A stretch of 64,000 nt of DNA from positions 186,001-250,000 of the forward strand of contig JAPJBO010000031.1 of the NCBI GenBank assembly GCA_030068145.1, read 5' to 3'. Below are positions 30,605 to 40,600 of this stretch, in pieces. The notes below the pieces were generated by a model, which saw only the letters and a program-made list of their open reading frames with translations, did not search any database and had not been told where the DNA came from. The position numbers were made by a program, and so were the translations under genes. This DNA is from Diplonema papillatum. Taxonomy: Eukaryota > Euglenozoa > Diplonemea > Diplonemida > Diplonemidae. How positions within the stretch are numbered: position 1 is the first letter of the stretch; each line of letters opens with the position of its first letter.

Positions 30605-30720
30605 CAGCCGCATGGCACTGGGTGAGGAAACTGAACCGCCCGGAAAGTAGGACGTTCTGATCATGATCATTTGCCAATATGCCACCTGAAACCACGTCCT
30701 CAGGGTAGTGTGCATTGGCT
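30605..30720 (+). repeat. RepM dispersed element
   Basis: GTGAGGAAACTGAACCGCCC, GATCATTTGCCAATATGCCA and ACCACGTCC recur at about 6698-6775 in the same sense and at about 60430-60520 inverted. Confidence 0.65.
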
Positions 30721-31609
30721 GCAAATATCTTTGTCGTACGGCATCGTTTGTGCTCGAGAGGATCTCTGAGTTGCGGCGTGGCAAAACCTGTCTGTATACA
30801 CACACACTGCGTGATGGTGGTATACATACTACCTACATACTACCTACCGAGTACCCTGTAGTACCTTTGGTACTACGTGGTAGTACTACGGAATGCTGGC
30901 GCTTCACTTGCTGAGTTCATCATGAACTGCGCTACTGCGCTTCGCGTGCGCTTAACTTGATCGTTGCATTTCTCAGAATGCTTCTGATATCCACTCATTG
31001 CGACAAGAAAGGGGAAGAAGAACCAGGATTTCACGTACGATGGGGTAACCCCCTGAGGTAGCCACTGATTTTGTGAGTGAACAGGCTAGCCCAGGAAGTC
31101 ACACCACCAGACCAATTTTAGACTTTGTGTTGCTAAAACCCCATTGACCTGCTGTTTGGTCGTTACGCTGAAACATTCCCACGATGGATCGTAATAGTGG
31201 TGGTGTACATACTACCTACAGAGTACCCTGTAATACCTGTGGTACTACGTGGCGGTACTACGTGGTGGTATGTGGTAGATACCACACCTCGTATGGTCCT
31301 TTTACGCGGGCGTCGGCGCCTCGTGGTTCGTGCAAGTGCCGGCCGTGTGCGCTCTGTTCGGGATCTACGACACGCTGGCTGGGGGTGATTTCGCCTTGTT
31401 TTCGCATTCTGCAGCCATTCTTTCAGCCTAAACGAGCATCCGACCAGTTATCTTGGATTTCCCGAGCATTTTAGGACCACCTGAGTGGTAGGTTTCGGGT
31501 TGCTGGGGGCCCCCCCTTTTTCCGGCAAAACAGGGGTCTTTTAGGGTGCGGTGTATTCAGGCGTAGCCATCGGTTATGCTACCCTGTGTCTGCTGCATAG
31601 AAGACCAAC

Positions 31610-31975
31610 GTCCAAAACACTTCTGATCTCGAGCTATTCTGCGGGATTTGTTAACCCAAAACACTTCCGGTCTCGAGATGTTATACACGGAGTCTGGTTT
31701 GCGGTGTGATAGACCGGAAAACATAACACTTCCTGTCTCGAGATGCTATACACGGAGTCTGGTTTGCGGTCTGATAGACCGGAAAACATAACACTTCCTG
31801 TCTCGAGATGTTATACACGGAGTCTGGCTTCCGGTCTGATAGACCGGAAAACAGAACACTTCTTGTCTCGAGATATTTTACGAAATTTGTTGACCCAAAA
31901 CACTTCCGGTCTCGAGATGTTATACACGGAGTCTGGTTTGCGGTCTGATAGACCGGAAAACATAACATGTGATAC
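31610..31975. repeat. 65-bp tandem repeat in Raptor intron 2
   Basis: GATAGACCGGAAAACATAAC recurs at spacings of 65, 65 and 109 bp, each with GTCTCGAGATGTTATACACG. The same unit occurs in the opposite orientation at 38550-38795 in intron 5. Confidence 0.8.
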
Positions 31976-32058
31976 GGTATCTGTTCTGGGTCTAGTGGAT
32001 CCGACTGAAGCCCAACACTTTATACACACACAAACATCGACAGCAACCTGCCCCACAG

Positions 32059-32791
32059 CGGGGCGCAACTGGAGCTGTCGGAGCAGCTTTCGCAGGAGTT
32101 CGACGACGACGACCAGCTGCAGCACGGCGCCGAAGGCGAGCCGGAGCCGCCGGCTGCGGCGGCGGCGAAGAAGGCCGGCGCGCTGCCGGACCTGCGGGTG
32201 CGCCTGCTCGCCGACGTGAAGTGCGTCATCGACGCCCTCGTCGACGACGCGTTCCCGCCTTTGGCCGACACGGTTGCGGCCGTGATGGAGGCTCTGGAGA
32301 ACGACGTCACCAAGCTGCCGACGTCGACACTGTTCGCTACCATGCGGAGGGAGATGGAACAGCCGCTGTTCCGCGTCGAAGAGTCGGCCCTGACCCTCGA
32401 GCGGAGAAGGTACAGGGAGCAGCTCAACAAGGACACTCTGCAGGCCTTCGTCGTGAAGGCGAGCGACCGCTGCTTCCTGGCGTCGCCTTCCGGCCCCGCG
32501 GGCAGAGTGGACAACGCGGCCCTCACGCCGCTGCTGCCCAACTCGGACGCTATCGTCGCGTCGGCGTTCCGGGCCCTGGCACCTCACGCGGTGCTCGCCA
32601 ACAAGCGTGACATCTCGATTGTCGACCTCTCGACGAAGACCGTGCTGTCGTCCGCGCAGCACCCTGTCACGGTCACCCACACCTTCGTGCTCAACGATAC
32701 GGCCGACAATCCGAGCCTGCTCGTGACAGACGTCAAAGGCAGAGTAAGCATCTACTCCGACCTCGTCTCCGTACCGGGAGGCCAGACGAAG
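32059..32791 (+). CDS. RPTOR: Raptor exon 3 of 7
   Basis: It encodes an acidic linker (LSQEFDDDDQLQHGAE), the helical stretch corresponding to the QIRKEREWRFLRNSRVR region of human Raptor (here MRREMEQPLFRVEESALTL and RRYREQLNKD), and the first WD40 blades (FRALAPHAVLANKRDISIVD and SLLVTDVKGRVSIYSDL). It starts in phase 2 and ends in phase 0 at ACGAAG|GTACAC. Confidence 0.9.
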
Positions 32792-33417
32792 GTACACACC
32801 TCTTTTTAGAGCCAACAATCTTTCCGGGTTGCCCCTTCAATGTACTGTGCAGGCTAAAAAGACGTAGGCGTAGCGTGTTTTGGTGGTTGATCAGAATTCC
32901 TGAATATCCACAGGGTAAATACAAGTCGGAAAACGATCACCCGGTACGCACAAACAAAACGAAGCACCTGTCTCTTTAACGTTACTTGGTAGTACTAACA
33001 ATCTTGCGAGTTGCAGTTGCCCTTCAAGGTAGTGTGCAGGCTAAAAAGACGTGTTTTGGTGGTTGATCAGTTGGTCAGTTGATTCCTTACCTGAAAATGA
33101 CACAGGGGGTAAAAACAAGTGAGAAAGCGATCAAAACCGGCACGCACAAACAAAGCACCTGCTTTGTAGGAAATTCCTGAGGCTGCCCTGTTGCGAAATC
33201 TCAACGGAGCCGACGACTCCCCGCTATCGCAACAATATTCCAATCTCAACGGAGGTAAATGTGCTGTAGACCGAATGTGCTGCAGCCCACACGTACCGCC
33301 CACCCGTAGCCCATACCAAATGTGCTGTGCCCCACACAGTAGCCCATGTGCTGCAGCCCCTTGATACGCCAACACCGCACCTTTACCACGAGTAAAATAC
33401 AATCACACCTCGTTCAG
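32792..33417 (+). other. Raptor intron 3
   Basis: 626 bp, GT-AG, phase 0. Two copies of TTTTGGTGGTTGATCAG-type sequence lie near 32878 and 33053. A partial RepA lies at 33149-33290, followed by scrambled GTGCTGCAGCCC fragments of it. Confidence 0.85.
33149..33290 (+). mobile_element. RepA SINE-like element, partial copy 5
   Basis: The start AAGCACCTGCTTTGTAGGAA is followed by a diverged body up to TGCAGCCCACACG; the 3' third is missing. Confidence 0.55.
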
Positions 33418-33524
33418 GCGTCCATTTCATTGGACACTGCATTCTCTGCTTGCGTGAATCCGAAGAGAGTCTGCGCTGACTGGCAGACTAGCGACAGCAC
33501 CCTCATCTACTCCGGCGACCCCAT
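33418..33524 (+). CDS. RPTOR: Raptor exon 4 of 7
   Basis: A 107-base exon that encodes ASISLDTAFSACVNPKR and VCADWQTSDSTLIYSGDP, matching the VVDWEQETGLLMSSGD blade of human Raptor. It begins in phase 0 after GTTCAG and ends in phase 2 at CCCAT|GTATGT. Confidence 0.9.
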
Positions 33525-33599
33525 GTATGTCTTCCTCTGATCAAGCTCGTGTAAGTTCGCTCTCCTCGGTCCTTATTTGAAGCAGTAGTAGAGGGTGGG

Positions 33600-33777
33600 C
33601 GCCGACCCCGGCCCCGCCAATGACACCGTCCCCAGCAAGGAAGGCAGCGCCGGTAAAGCGAAGACGAGAGACGACGACCCCCCAACGGAAGAAGAAGTGC
33701 CCGTGAGCGCGAAGGCGAAGGCCGCAGAAGCATGCAAACCGGCAAGGAAGGGAAGAGTCGCAAAGCGACCGCGCTAA
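33600..33777 (+). pseudogene. Lys/Ala-rich gene fragment inside Raptor intron 4
   Basis: A GC-rich frame encodes DDDPPTEEEVPVSAKAKAA and a basic end, RKGRVAKRPR, before a stop. It resembles the disordered C-terminal end of a nuclear protein. No family is recognised and nothing shows that it is expressed. Confidence 0.3.
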
Positions 33778-34231
33778 GACGATGCTTCGAATGAATGCAA
33801 ACGCTAGAAGCACGACACGGTACGATCGAAGAGGTAGGCTAATGCAGGCCATCGCTACAGCTATTCTGCATTCTAACCTCAACAGCATAGAAGATCGCTG
33901 TGTTTGGCATGAACCTGCGAGCATTTAACCGCCAAACCAACGGGAGTTCTTTGAGTACAAGCCACAAGATACGTATGACGTCGCCACCTGCGACTGTGCC
34001 GTCAAGATCGAGTACGTGTAGACTTAGAGATGCTAGGTGTTGATTCCGATCGAGTCGTCGAGCTCAGGAGCGATCTTCACGAGGGCAGAGCTTTCAGACG
34101 TTATTCGAGACTGGAGGTCCTATGAACATGCAATGTGAATAGCCTCTATTCGAGCCAACCCGGCTTTAATGCGTGAAAAGGTGTATTGTGTTTTGGACTG
34201 GATTATAGTGCAGAGCTACCTTTTTCTTGCC

Positions 34232-34310
34232 GATAAGCGTACGGGTGGCAGAGTGCTTGGACGAAGGCCTTCGGGCATGGTGGCCGGGGTTCGAACCCCG
34301 TCCGTGACAT
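34232..34310 (+). other. tRNA-like segment with Pol III A- and B-box matches
   Basis: TGGCAGAGTGC resembles an A box and, about 50 bases later, GGTTCGAACCC is a perfect B box in a T-arm-like hairpin (GGCCGGGG to CCCCG). The acceptor stem does not pair and the T arm is imperfect, so this is a tRNA relic or SINE head rather than a working tRNA. Confidence 0.35.
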
Positions 34311-34514
34311 TTTCCCGGTCGGGGATTGTTTTCGAGGTTTGTTGCGTTTCGGGGTCTAATGTGCCCGAATTTTGTGTTTTTTGCTGAGTTTCTCAGTATT
34401 GAACGGGAAAACCACGCAGTCTTTTATCCCCGAGGTTTTATTATCCCGCAATCGAACCAGGTTGTAATACCGGCAGCACATACACACCTTCTCCGGTAGC
34501 TTTTTTTTTTTTTT

Positions 34515-34620
34515 TTTTTTTGGAACAACATACCACGCTGGACATGTCAGTACAAAAAAGAAAGTTGGCAGCGTTGGAACCTGCCATGTAAAGATACAAA
34601 ACAGGTCCTTCGCACACACA
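34515..34620 (+). repeat. RepJ dispersed element
   Basis: After a T22 run, AAAGTTGGCAGCGTTGGAAC and ATACAAAACAGGTCC recur at 52868-52920, and part of it near 53030. Confidence 0.55.
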
Positions 34621-34624
34621 GCTT

Positions 34625-35275
34625 TAGCTCCCGGCCAGGGGTCTTTAAAAGTTTGGGGGTTGGGGCGGAAAACCCGGTGTCAGCCAAAAACCCGGTGTGA
34701 GGTCAATTCTTTTTGGCAGCAGGGATGCCTTGGGACGAAAATCTGCGCTGTAAACCGGGGTTTTGGGGAATCACACGGCATTCAGCGGTGACCCTACTGT
34801 AACCCCGACCCGCACAGTAGGCTGTCTTGACGCTTCGGGTGGGGGGAGACCTGCCCGCGCAGCGATATATTTTGTGGCGGTGAGCCACCTTTTGGCGAAG
34901 ACCGATCCAGCAACTCTTCTTGTGGCGGTTTTGTGTTTCTTAAAGGAGCCCTGCGCCGCGGGCGCGGAAACTTTTAAACGGTCGCACTTACGGATCAAAG
35001 CAGATGGGCAGTAGGGTGGCTCGTCACAACTAGGTTGGCTGACATGTCAATTAAACCTGCGCCGCAGGCGCGGAAATTTTGACGGTCGCACTTACAGCTA
35101 AACAGATGGACGGGAACTTGTTGGTTGTTCACCGGCTGCAGCAGGTTTTCGTCCACGGTGGAACACTGTGAACAGAAAGAGCAAATAATGCGGTAGCCCC
35201 ATTACAAAAGATACTCAGCCAAAATAAATACCTGCGCCGCAGGCGCGGAAAATTTTTGGCGCCTTTCTGGCCAGC
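34625..35275. other. intron 4 stretch with CTGCGCCGCGGGCGCGG repeats
   Basis: CTGCGCCGCRGGCGCGGAAA recurs at about 34949, 35058 and 35231, each before a T-rich patch. No gene is recognised. Confidence 0.5.
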
Positions 35276-35279
35276 CAGC

Positions 35280-36955
35280 TAAGTACGAAGATCGCAAAAC
35301 AGTTTTCCGTGAAAGAAATTTCCGCCGGTGGTTTCTGCTCTGAGAAGATTTTTTCCATCAGGTTTCTGCCACGAGAAATTTCCACCAATGGGTTCCTTTA
35401 GAAAACATTTCCACCAACAATTTCTGTTAGAAAAGTTTTCCGCCAAGCTTCCCGTGAAAGAAATTTCCGCCGGTGGTTTCTGCCATGAGAAAGTTTCCAT
35501 CACTTTTCTGTCGTGAGAGAAAATTTCCACCAACAGTATTCCACAAAGAAATTTCCGCCAGTAGCTTTCGCCTCGAGAAAATTTCCACCAGTTTTCTGTC
35601 ACGAGAGAAATTTCCACCAATTTCCGCGTAGTTTTCACGAGAACATTTCCATCATCGGTTTCCGTCACGAGAGAAATTTCCGACAGTAGTTTCCGCCACG
35701 AGAAATTTCCATTAGTTTTCTGTCGTGAGAGAAAGTTTCCACCAACAGTATTCCACACAGAAATTTCCGCCAGGTTTCCACCACGAGAGAAATTTCCGCC
35801 AGTAGCTTTCGCCTCGAGAAAATTTCCACCAGTTTTCTGTAACGCGAGAAATTTCCACCACCAGTTTCCCACGAAACAAATTTCCGCGTAGTTTTCACGA
35901 GAACATTTCCATCATCGGTTTCCGTCACGAGAGAAATTTCCGACAGTAGTTTCCGCCACGAGAAATTTTCATTAGTTTTCTGTCGTGAGAGAAAATTTCC
36001 ACCAACAGTATTCCACACAGAAATTTCCGCCAGGTTTCCACCACGAGAGAAATTTCCGACAGTAGTTTCCGCCACGAGAAATTTCCATTAGTTTTCTGTC
36101 GTGAGAGAATGTTTCCACCAACAGTATTCCACACAGAAATTTCCGCCAGGTTTCCACCACGAGAGAAATTTCCGCCAGTAGCTTTCGCCTCGAGAAAATT
36201 TCCACCAGTTTTCTGTAACGCGAGAAATTTCCACCACCAGTTTCCCACGAAACAAATTTCCGCGTAGTTTTCACGAGAACATTTCCATCATCGGTTTCCG
36301 TCACGAGAGAAATTTCCGACAGTAGTTTCCGCCACGAGAAATTTCCATTAGTTTTCTGTCGTGAGAGAAAATTTCCACCAACAGTATTCCACACAGAAAT
36401 TTCCGCCAGGTTTCCACCACGAGAGAAATTTCCGACAGTAGTTTCCGCCACGAGAAATTTCCATTAGTTTTCTGTCGTGAGAGAATGTTTCCACCAACAG
36501 TATTCCACACAGAAGTTTCCGCCAGGTTTCCACCACGAGAGAAATTTCCGCCAGTAGCTTTCGCCTCGAGAAAATTTCCACCAGTTTTCTGTAACGCGAG
36601 AAATTTCCACCACCAGTTTCCCACGAAACAAATTTCCGCGTAGTTTTCACGAGAACATTTCCATCATCGGTTTCCGTCACGAGAGAAATTTCCGTCAGTA
36701 GTTTCCGCCACGAGAAAATTTCCATCAGTTTTCTGTCGTGAGAAAAATTTCCATCAACAGTTTTCCACGAAAGAAATTTCCGACAGTAGTTTCCACGAGA
36801 ACATTTCCATCAGGTTTCCGCCACGAGAGAAACTTCCGCCAGGTTTCCGCCACGAGAAAATTTCCATCACTTTTCTGTCGTGCGAGAAAATTTCTACCAA
36901 CAGTATTCCACAAAAGAAATTTCCGCCAGTAGTTTCCACGAGAAAATTTCCCGCC
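35280..36955. repeat. minisatellite with 376-bp higher-order unit
   Basis: Short units around GAGAAATTTCCRCC repeat for 1.7 kb. Blocks of 376 bp (about 35665 to 36750) repeat as larger units, for example the block ending at 35872, 36248 and 36624. The minus strand stays open over long distances (GGNFSRGGN-type peptides), as expected when a unit without stops is amplified; nothing else suggests coding. Confidence 0.85.
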
Positions 36956-37245
36956 TACACAGTGACAAAACAGAAATCTGGATTTTTTTTTTCCCAGAAA
37001 TTTTCTGACTTTTTTTTTTTCCCCCTCTTTTTTTGACACACCGGGTTTTCCCGGTGTCTGACACCGGGACACCGGGTTTTTAACGTCCCCTGCTCCCGGC
37101 TCAGCCGACTCTCGCGGCCTTCTTAAAAGGCCCAGTGTCCTTCCGCATGGAGGCACACGGAAGAGCTCCCCCGCAAGGGTGCTTACCCCCGCGAGTAAAA
37201 GGGTGCTATTTTCCAGGGCAGGTATTCTCATCTTGCAAGGTGGCC

Positions 37246-37411
37246 GGTGCTTCCTCACGGGCCCGTGGGCCTGACGGCGCTGCGGGCCGACGACTCGGGC
37301 TCGCGGTCGGTGGCCGCCGGCTTCGAGGACGGGACGGTCAAGTACTGGGACGCCAGGAGCGGCGACTCCCACCACTTGTTCGCGTGGCTCGTGTCGCCCG
37401 GCGTCCAAGAC
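37246..37411 (+). pseudogene. partial duplicate of Raptor exon 5
   Basis: 145 bases (GGGCCTGACGGCGCTGCGGG to GTCCAAGAC) are identical to 37791-37936 in the used exon. The copy lacks the exon's start and end and passes straight into a RepC element. It is not needed for the Raptor frame. Confidence 0.85.
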
Positions 37412-37590
37412 AGCACTCACAAATTGTTACGAACCTGGCTTGCCAAAGCAAACAGGGAACTGTACACGAAAGACGCCATGCACGCCCTCCCAAACCCACC
37501 TAGTACGTATTAGCTTCAAAATAACCGACGAAGGTCACCCGGAGACTCTAAAATCCCGGATTCTTCAGCCCAGAACTATAACTCTAAAAC
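37412..37590 (+). repeat. RepC dispersed element, fullest copy
   Basis: It runs from CACAAATTGTTACGAACCTG through GCCATGCACGCCCTCC to CACCCGGAGACTCTAAAATC and AACTCTAAAAC. Confidence 0.7.
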
Positions 37591-37722
37591 CAAACATTTC
37601 TTTCGGGAACCCCACTGATCACCACAAGCACGCACTAAACAAACACACAAAAGGTCGAAAGACACCAATCTGTACGCCCATACGGGATCGTCGGAAACAC
37701 ATAAAAAAACACAACAAAACAG

Positions 37723-38077
37723 GAAAATCTTGGTGTACGCGATGGAAGAGGAGCGGCTGCAGCAAACGATCGCGCTGCCCCTCCGCGGCGTGGGCCTGAC
37801 GGCGCTGCGGGCCGACGACTCGGGCTCGCGGTCGGTGGCCGCCGGCTTCGAGGACGGGACGGTCAAGTACTGGGACGCCAGGAGCGGCGACTCCCACCAC
37901 TTGTTCGCGTGGCTCGTGTCGCCCGGCGTCCAAGACCCGGTCGTAGACGTGGCCCTCCGCCTCGGCTCGCACCACGTCTTCTCCGCGCACAAGAGCGGCG
38001 TCATCAAGGTCTGGGACCTTCGCGCCGCGAGAAGCGACTACCGAAAGCTCGACGCCTACAAGGGGAAGACGTTGACG
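37723..38077 (+). CDS. RPTOR: Raptor exon 5 of 7
   Basis: It encodes WD40 blades: KILVYAMEEERLQQTIAL, VAAGFEDGTVKYWDARSG and HHVFSAHKSGVIKVWDLR, which match the VRIWDTDREMKVQDI and GDGSIRVYDRRM blades of human Raptor. It starts with the last base of the split Met codon after AAAACAG and ends in phase 0 at TTGACG|GTATGG. Confidence 0.9.
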
Positions 38078-39032
38078 GTATGGGCCGCCCCCTGCCCCGT
38101 CCTACAGTGCACTAGTCATGCCATTTACTAGTCACTTACTACTGGTCTTATGACTAGTAAGATTTATGACTAGTCTATCTTATGACTAGTAAGATTTATG
38201 ACTGGTCTTACCAGTCATAAATCTTACTAGTCATATGACTGCTGTCAGTAGTAAGAAGTGGTAATCGAAAGCCTGACAATCACACTATTGCAACATACTT
38301 ACGACTGCTGTCAGTAGTAAGAATGACTAGTGAATGCGTCCACTTTTGTGGGAAGAAAAAGTACGCCTTGTAAAGGGATTCCTTCACAAAATGCAGGAGT
38401 CACTAATAAGGAACAGTGGCAATCACTAGTAAGAAATGACTACTGCAGTAGTCATTCTTACTACTGCAGTAGTAATACGACAGTCATTACGCTGTTTTTC
38501 AAACGACTAGTGCACCGTCAATCAGCACCGCAAACCAACCGATCCCGTATAGTATCTCGAGACCGAAAGTGTTTTGGGTTCCAGTCTATCAGACCCAGAG
38601 CAGATCCCGTCACGTCGCGAGACGGGAAGTGTTTTGTTTTCCGGTCTCCTAGACCGCAAACCAGGCCCCGTGTATAACATCTTGAGACCGGAAGTGTTTT
38701 GGGCTCCGATCTATCAGACCGCAAACCAACAAACCCCGTACAATCTCTCGAGACCGGAAGTGCTTTGGGTTCCGGTCTATCAGACCGGAATGGCTGAATT
38801 CCAACTCTCCTTTCGGTGAGTAGTCCCCACAGCAGGAGTAGTGGCGAGCCTAGTCTGACCTTGGACCAGACTGTAGTCTAGTCTGGCATTGGTACAACTA
38901 TAATCCGGCTTTAGCTCGACCAAAGCCCTCCGATTTTGACCCGACTGGTCTAACCATAGTCTCAACGCTTGCTCCAGACATGAACAGGACAGGTGAAGTA
39001 CAATCCTGAACCGTAAACCACCCCTTCCACAG
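38078..39032 (+). other. Raptor intron 5
   Basis: 955 bp, GT-AG, phase 0. A cluster of small palindromes (GACTAGTAAGATTTATGACT and relatives, TACTGCAGTAGTAA) fills 38100-38480. The inverted 65-bp repeat follows. Confidence 0.85.
38550..38795. repeat. 65-bp repeat of intron 2, opposite orientation
   Basis: CGAGACCGGAAGTG and GGTTCCGGTCTATCAGACCG recur three to four times. They are the reverse complement of the intron 2 array, about 6.7 kb away in the same transcript. Confidence 0.75.
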
Positions 39033-39155
39033 TTCGCGAAGCTGCACCACCTGCACCCCATCCTCATGTGTGGGCACACGTCGCCGGACCAGCCTGGGAA
39101 GCTGCAGTTCATCTCGACGAAGAACGAGAGCCTCGGAGAAGTGGTCCTTCCGGAG
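39033..39155 (+). CDS. RPTOR: Raptor exon 6 of 7
   Basis: It encodes FAKLHHLHPILMCGHTS and GKLQFISTKNESLGEVV, the blade that in human Raptor reads LTALDIHPQADLIACGS. Phase 0 on both sides; donor CCGGAG|GTAATG. Confidence 0.9.
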
Positions 39156-39776
39156 GTAATGCATCGTTTTATTCTGCCACCGCACCTCGAGGAAACGCAG
39201 CACCAAGGAGGAGCAGGGAGTCGCTGGAGACCCTTGCCGGCACTTCGCTGGGAGTCGCTGGAGACCCTTGCCAGCGGCACTTCGCTGGGAGTCGCTGGAG
39301 ACCTTGCCAGCGGCACTTCGCTGGGAGTCGCTGGAGACCTTGCCAGCGGCACTTCGCTGGCTGGCGCGTCCGCTTCTATCCCCCTGGAACTGCGTCGTAT
39401 TGCCTGCCGCTATGCATCACGGTCACACCACGGCTACCAGTTGGTGGGTGGTGACCCCTCCGAACAGCCTCCCTGGCCCTGGCCCACGCCCGATGCCGCA
39501 ACCCCTTAACCCGGGCGGCGGCGCTTTGGCATGAGCCAGGAACCTCAAGGGGAGCAGCGCGAGAGGCATCATCCACGCTTCAAAGGCCCACACACCACGG
39601 CTACCAGTTGCACCTGGTGTTGGAACTCACCTGTGACCCAGATGGCGGGCTCTTTTGAAAAACAGCACCGGGTTAAGAAGGAACCACGCGTGAACGCGCC
39701 CTCGCTCCGAGGGGAGCCGCGTTAAAATAGGCTCGCTATGCAAACCCAAAACGCACAACAGATGTCACACGCGCAG
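39156..39776 (+). other. Raptor intron 6
   Basis: 621 bp, phase 0. It contains a 36-bp tandem repeat (GGAGTCGCTGGAGACC and GCGGCACTTCGCTG, about 39215-39362, some five units) and two CACACCACGGCTACCAGTTG copies (39423 and 39591). Confidence 0.75.
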
Positions 39777-39836
39777 GTCAGCTTGCATCCGTTTACGACG
39801 TCCGCCCTCGTCGGAAGCAGCCTGCTGCAGTTCTGA
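39777..39836 (+). CDS. RPTOR: Raptor exon 7 of 7 (terminal)
   Basis: After CACACGCGCAG the frame encodes VSLHPFTTSALVGSSLLQF and a TGA. It matches the closing blade of Raptor (SCLAFHPHWPHLAVGSND) in place and pattern and completes the propeller. The exon is short, so it is slightly less certain than the others, but the phase and the content both agree. Confidence 0.75.
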   Translation, partial: VSLHPFTTSALVGSSLLQF

Positions 39837-40139
39837 AGCCAACCCCAGCTGCGCCGCCGGCCGCGGCTCCGCATTTGGAAGTAGCAACGCAACCTCTCGC
39901 ATGGCATTGTCCGCTTTTGCCAGCTCGAAGCAAGTCCAGGCGGGTGGAACGGGACAGGTTTATGAACCCAACTCCGCGGTCCCACAACAGCCGCGGGCCG
40001 CCGCATTCCTTCACGACCGACCTCCCGTGGACTTCGAACATCGGAGGGCAGCTGTCCAACGACCCGCGCGTACCAGTGGGAGAGGGAAGCTCGTTCTTGG
40101 CAACAAGTTCAGCGCCCGAATCCAAGCAATGTTTCTCAG

Positions 40140-40198
40140 CTAGAGGAAGCAAAAGTCGTAACAAGGTTGCTGTAGGTGAACCTGCAGCAGGATCATTA
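40140..40198 (+). rRNA. 18S rRNA 3' end fragment
   Basis: TAGAGGAAGC, AAAGTCGTAACAAGG and GTAGGTGAACCTGC, then GGATCATTA, are the universal 3' end of SSU rRNA (helix 45 and anti-Shine-Dalgarno region). The bases that flank the loop read TTGCTG and CAGCAG, so the helix is kept by paired changes. The match begins abruptly near 40140; only about 58 bases of the gene remain. What follows may be ITS1. Confidence 0.85.
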
Positions 40199-40420
40199 CC
40201 AAAGATTTCAATTCTGAATGGAATGAGGAAACGACTTTCAAACAAATTGGAAACCGAGGATTCAAACATGGTCATGAAGGAAATCGAAAATCCCGCGCGC
40301 TGGTGTAAAAAGAGCTTCACCGGCAGCAGGAAGCGTCGACGGTCGCGTCGACGACGGCGGCGGCGCTGAACCCCAGCACCGTTTCCCCCTCCATTGGTCG
40401 CTCCTTTCGACCTCTCTGAG
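40199..40420. other. possible ITS1-like sequence and GC-rich flank
   Basis: The 18S fragment passes directly into AT-rich sequence (40200-40285), as ITS1 would. Then comes a GTCGACGG/GTCGTCGAC-rich stretch. No 5.8S is seen. Confidence 0.35.
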
Positions 40421-40600
40421 CCATCTCTTGAAACTGCATCGAAGTGCCTGCCGCTGTTTATCACAGTGAATCACGGTCCAACACCGTCTATTAGGTCCAT
40501 CCCTAGTCCCTAGAGCTGCATCGAATTGCCCGGTGCTGTATTCTTCGGTCTATCACGGTCTTCAAGAGGGGATGGACCGGCTCACTCTCCCAGACAAAGC
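40420..40600 (-). repeat. RepF dispersed element
   Basis: On the plus strand CTTGAAACTGCATCGAAGTG, AGGTCCATCCCTAGTCCCTA and GGATGGACCGGCTCA; the reverse complement is at 46985-47165. Weaker relatives are near 19358 and 39378. Confidence 0.7.

Larger units (their letters stand above)
30579..32058 (+). other. Raptor intron 2
   Basis: GT-AG, 1.48 kb, phase 2. It contains a RepM copy (30605-30720), TACATACTACCTAC repeats (about 30825 and 31205), and a 65-bp repeat array. An alternative acceptor 15 bases upstream (exon from 32044) keeps the same frame. Confidence 0.8.
33525..37722 (+). other. Raptor intron 4 (4.2 kb)
   Basis: GT-AG, phase 2; the splice gives GDPMKILVYAMEEERL, which matches the family. 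It contains a gene fragment (33600-33777), a tRNA-like segment, a 1.7 kb minisatellite and a partial duplicate of exon 5. Confidence 0.9.

Noticed and set aside
35279-36725. Several minus-strand ORFs of 100-200 codons with GGNFSRGGN-like repeats
   Set aside because: They follow the 376-bp minisatellite period and have no independent sign of coding.
39875-40369. Plus-strand ORF ending in an Arg-rich run
   Set aside because: It translates straight through the 18S rRNA fragment and a GTCGACG-rich repeat.
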